A stretch of DNA of 23,828 bases from a virus: IMG/VR virus record IMGVR_UViG_3300028831_000047, positions 1 through 23,828 of that record. One strand, written 5' to 3'. Both the position numbers and the translations under genes were made by a program. Numbering within the stretch: the first letter of the stretch is position 1; each line of letters opens with the position of its first letter. Below the pieces are notes generated by a model that was not told the origin of the DNA, searched no databases, and saw only the letters and a program-made list of their open reading frames with translations. Shown one piece after another: positions 21,346-23,828 of the stretch.

Positions 21346-23021
21346 GCTTCCTCCTCGATGTTCTTTCGAAGCAGCTCGCGCAGCACCGTTCTCGCGAGCA
21401 CGCGCTGCGCGTTCGCAGCCTCCTCCTCTTTCGGGACGATGAGCCCGTTCATCACTTGGTCGATGTGGCCCGTCTTCTCCCCGAGCAGCCGGTCGATCAC
21501 GCGGTCGACCGCGAACGCCGACAGCCAGTAGGACGTCACCGGCCACTTCGTGCCAGCCCGGTACGCTCGATCCTCCGCCTGCTCCGCGTCGCCGGGCGTC
21601 ATCGGGCGGTCGAGCAGGATCACCGTGTTCGCCGCCGTCAGGTTCAGCCCGATGCCGCCCGCGTCGATCGTCGCCGGGAACACGCGCTGCCGCCCCGCTT
21701 GAAAGTTCGACACGATGCGGTCCTTGTCCGCGTTGCTGAGCCCGCCGAGATACGCGACGCACGGCGCGTCGGGCTCGCCGCTGTGCCCGCTAACCGCGTA
21801 GTGGTTCGCGATCTTCTGCGCCGTCTCTCTGAACGCCGTGAAGACGAGCACCTGCCCGCCCTCTTCCAGCGCGTCGTCGATCAGCTCGATCGCCGGTTCG
21901 ACCTTCGCCGCGCTCGACGCCTGCCGCAGGAACGTCAGCAGCGCGACCGCCTCCGCTTCCTTCAAGACCTCGCCAGCTTCCACGCGCTGGTTGAACCCGG
22001 CTCGGCACTCCGCCAGCTTTCGATCGTAGACGGCCTGCACTTCCTCCTTCGGCTCGACGTTCAGGATGACGCGCGTCTTCGGGGGCAGGTCGAGGCACTC
22101 CGACTTTTTCTTTCGGAGCATCCAACCTTTCAACTGCTCGTTCAGCTCGTCAAGATGGGCGACGCCCGTGTTATCCCAAACGTCTATGAACTCGCCGCGC
22201 ACCTTGATCTGCTTCCTGTGCCCTTCGCAGAAGTGCTGCTCGTAGCGCGACCGGTTCGCTGCGACCGGGTGCTTGATCGCGCGCAGCAGCGGCAGCAGGT
22301 TGATCGGCCTGCCGTTGCGCATCGGCGTCCCCGACAGCAGGAACGTCGCGAACGACAGGTCGGCCAAGTCGAGGAACGCCTTCGTCCTCGCGCTCCGCAT
22401 CGACTGAGCATAGTGCGCCTCGTCGGCGATCAGGATGAACCGCTGGCCGTCCTCCGGCTTCGGGACCTTCGCCCACGAGTGGAGCTGGATCGGAACCCAC
22501 ACCGCGCGGCTCTCCGCCTGCCAGTTGCTTTTCAGGTTGGCGGGGCAGATCACCTTGATCGGGTAGCCCGTCACCTCCGACAGCTTCTTCGCCGCGACGA
22601 GCGCGACGCGCGATTTGCCGGTGCCCATATCGTGCGCGAGGATGACCCGGCGCGACTGGACGAGATGAACGACGGCCTCCTTCTGGTGCTCGAACAGAAC
22701 CTTGCCGTCCTTAAGCGGCTGGCCGAGATCGCCGAGACGCGCGATCGCTTCCTCGGTGAACGCGTCCTCGTTGCGCTTGGCGGCCTGCGCGGCCTCCTCC
22801 GCCTTGATGAACTCCTTCGTGATCTCGCAGCCGCCGAACAGCGTCGGCCAGTTCACCTGCCCGAGCGAGTCGGACGACAGACGCCACGTCTTCGTCTCCC
22901 CGTCGTAAGGCTTGGTCACCGGGTAGCGGTGCGACAGCGCCTTGATCTTCTCGACGAGCGCCGGGTGGTACCGGAAGCTCACGAGCACCTGCCCGCGTTT
23001 GTAGTCGATCGTCGCGTTCAT
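21342..23021 (-). CDS. SNF2/HARP-like DNA helicase-translocase, 559 aa
   Basis: Superfamily 2 motifs are all visible: Walker A HDMGTGKS (130-137), motif II ADEAH (199-203), SGTPMRNGRP (230-239), motif V DAGGIGLN (453-460), and motif VI QAEDRAYRAG (481-490), near identical to the SNF2 Q-x-x-D-R-x-x-R. The N-terminal 60 residues (RGQVLVSFRYHPALVEKIKA, then KTWRL) resemble the HARP module of SMARCAL1-type annealing helicases, which fits a fork-remodelling role. Small phage versions are common in replication modules. The ATG (23021-23019) overlaps the previous gene as ATGA. It would act on phage DNA during replication or recombination. The C-terminus is helical. Confidence 0.88.
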   Translation of the reverse strand: MNATIDYKRGQVLVSFRYHPALVEKIKALSHRYPVTKPYDGETKTWRLSSDSLGQVNWPTLFGGCEITKEFIKAEEAAQAAKRNEDAFTEEAIARLGDLGQPLKDGKVLFEHQKEAVVHLVQSRRVILAHDMGTGKSRVALVAAKKLSEVTGYPIKVICPANLKSNWQAESRAVWVPIQLHSWAKVPKPEDGQRFILIADEAHYAQSMRSARTKAFLDLADLSFATFLLSGTPMRNGRPINLLPLLRAIKHPVAANRSRYEQHFCEGHRKQIKVRGEFIDVWDNTGVAHLDELNEQLKGWMLRKKKSECLDLPPKTRVILNVEPKEEVQAVYDRKLAECRAGFNQRVEAGEVLKEAEAVALLTFLRQASSAAKVEPAIELIDDALEEGGQVLVFTAFRETAQKIANHYAVSGHSGEPDAPCVAYLGGLSNADKDRIVSNFQAGRQRVFPATIDAGGIGLNLTAANTVILLDRPMTPGDAEQAEDRAYRAGTKWPVTSYWLSAFAVDRVIDRLLGEKTGHIDQVMNGLIVPKEEEAANAQRVLARTVLRELLRKNIEEEA

Positions 23022-23284
23022 GGGAATTTCTTGGTGAACTTTTCGTTGAGCGGCATCCGCGTCAGCAGGTCGCCTTGCGGGTGGCGCGTGGCGATCCCGA
23101 ACCGTCCTTCCAACGTTGGCAAATCGTGGCAGTCCGCGCAGACGCATAGCCCGCTCGGGCTGACGAGAACCGATCGGTTCGGCTTTCCGCACGCGTCGCA
23201 AACCTTGTTGCTGTCTCGCTTCAACACGCCGCCCTCAGCCAGCATCGCCGTCCACACTTCGTCGAACTTTTGAATTGCGTTCAC
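23018..23284 (-). CDS. small Cys-pair (zinc-ribbon-like) protein, 88 aa
   Basis: The GTG start (23284-23282) overlaps the preceding stop as GTGA. Residues 27-57 contain NKVCDACGKPNRSVLVSPSG followed by LCVCADCHDLP, with a CxxC and a C-x-C-x-x-C set, so a zinc-binding ribbon is likely. The C-terminus is basic (MPLNEKFTKKFP). It belongs to the operon with the helicase. No specific function is recognised. Confidence 0.6.
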   Translation of the reverse strand: MNAIQKFDEVWTAMLAEGGVLKRDSNKVCDACGKPNRSVLVSPSGLCVCADCHDLPTLEGRFGIATRHPQGDLLTRMPLNEKFTKKFP

Positions 23285-23649
23285 TTCGGCTCCTTTCCTT
23301 CGACGTAGGTCCAGTTGGCTTCCTTCCACGCGTCGCGCGTCATCCGGCCCTGCGGCGTCTCGACCATGTCGAAGAAGTCGAGTTCCCATAGCGCCATGAC
23401 GCCTTCGCCGCGCCACACGCTCACCGCCACGATCGGGGCGCCGTCCTTGATCGCGTCTCCGCAAGAGTCGCACATCAGGCTTTGCAGCGCCTCCGTGATC
23501 TGCTCGCCGTTCGCGACGACCGTCAGCGAGTGGTCGTCAGGCTTGCGGGCCGGTCCAGCCAACGCGCGGCACTTGAACCCCGCCCGAACGTCTTCTTCCG
23601 TCAACTGCGGCCGGTTGCCGCACTTCTCGCACAGTATCCTTCTTGCCAT
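23281..23649 (-). CDS. Cys-pair protein of the early operon, 122 aa
   Basis: The start ATG (23649-23647) has a strong SD (GGAAAGGAAG) 7 bases upstream, within the end of the preceding gene. The N-terminus has ILCEKCGNRPQLTEEDVRAG, and a second pair, LMCDSCGDAIKDG, lies in the middle, so the two CxxC motifs may join in one zinc site. After that comes a beta-rich domain (PIVAVSVWRGEGVMALWELD) and WKEANWTYVEGKEPK. No family is recognised. It is possibly a small regulatory or DNA-binding protein. Confidence 0.6.
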   Translation of the reverse strand: MARRILCEKCGNRPQLTEEDVRAGFKCRALAGPARKPDDHSLTVVANGEQITEALQSLMCDSCGDAIKDGAPIVAVSVWRGEGVMALWELDFFDMVETPQGRMTRDAWKEANWTYVEGKEPK

Positions 23650-23651
23650 AC

Positions 23652-23828
23652 CTACTTCCTTTCCTTTGTTTGTTTCAACTCCTCGAACACTTCCAGCAGC
23701 AGCAGCCCGGCTCCGAGCTTCGGTTCCGTGCGCCTGCTCTCGTCCTGCGCCAGCCACGCGTCCAGAACCGGGCGCGCCGCGCAACTGCTCGTCCGCGCTT
23801 CGTAGAGGCGAACCAGCTCCGCCTTCGC
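23652..23828 (-). CDS. C-terminal end of a gene cut by the right window edge
   Basis: The reading frame is open from the edge to TAG at 23654-23652 and gives 58 residues: AKAELVRLYEARTSSCAARP, then a helix with LDAWLAQDESRRTEP, and LLLLEVFEELKQTKERK. It ends 2 bases before the next start, and its last codons contain that gene's SD. No function can be assigned. Confidence 0.55.
   Translation of the reverse strand, partial: AKAELVRLYEARTSSCAARPVLDAWLAQDESRRTEPKLGAGLLLLEVFEELKQTKERK

Noticed and set aside
1-23828. Integrase, transposase, tRNA, CRISPR array or insertion sequence
   Set aside because: I looked for direct-repeat arrays, tRNA-like cloverleafs and recombinase motifs in the translated genes and saw none; the HNH gene is the only mobile-type element.

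Overview
This window is part of the genome of a tailed double-stranded DNA bacteriophage or prophage. It is GC-rich, about 34 genes are densely packed, and every gene I accept lies on the minus strand, so the gene order is read from the right end to the left. Nearly all boundaries are 4-base ATGA or GTGA stop/start overlaps, which implies long polycistronic units with translational coupling. No integrase, transposase, lysis gene, tRNA or CRISPR array is visible, so the lifestyle cannot be decided. The host cannot be named. The repeated beta-rich insert in the tail tube protein resembles domains I associate with Planctomycetes/Verrucomicrobia-type genomes, but this is a weak inference.

Region A (about 23828-18250) is early or DNA metabolism: a truncated gene at the right edge, two small Cys-pair (zinc-ribbon-like) proteins, a SNF2/HARP-like helicase, a small unknown, a ParB/Srx-fold protein, a C5-cytosine methyltransferase, a uracil-DNA-glycosylase-superfamily protein that overlaps the methyltransferase, and a CmoA-like SAM methyltransferase. 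Region B (18252-16251) holds the small and large terminase subunits, followed by a GC-rich hairpin at 16141-16182. Region C (16073-14037) has small regulatory-type proteins: a zinc ribbon, an HTH protein preceded by a strongly nested inverted-repeat leader, a coiled-coil/winged-helix protein, a gene that reads through only with a +1 frameshift, and a 44-residue ORF.

Region D (13963-4734) is the head module, in an order like that of Mu: DUF935/gp29-type portal, a small RHH-like protein, an LRR/beta-repeat protein with a lower-GC body, a Mu I-like prohead protease, a free-standing HNH endonuclease, a scaffold protein, a coiled-coil protein, a decoration protein, the major capsid protein, a signal-peptide protein, a head-tail connector, a small protein and a minor head protein fused to an InPase-like domain. 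Region E (3478-1) is the start of the tail module: a virion-morphogenesis protein, a tail completion/terminator candidate, a large tail tube protein with two internal repeats, a further tail protein and the first codons of another gene.

The most unusual features are: (1) the scaffold and decoration proteins share a related N-terminal membrane-anchor-plus-arginine leader fused upstream of an apparent ancestral start methionine, and a third head-module protein nearby has a Sec-type signal peptide, suggesting head assembly at, or delivery to, a membrane; (2) a 72-base nested stem-loop sits directly before the ribosome binding site of the HTH gene; (3) a small gene requires +1 recoding or contains an indel; (4) a methyltransferase and a UDG-fold gene are arranged like dcm-vsr.
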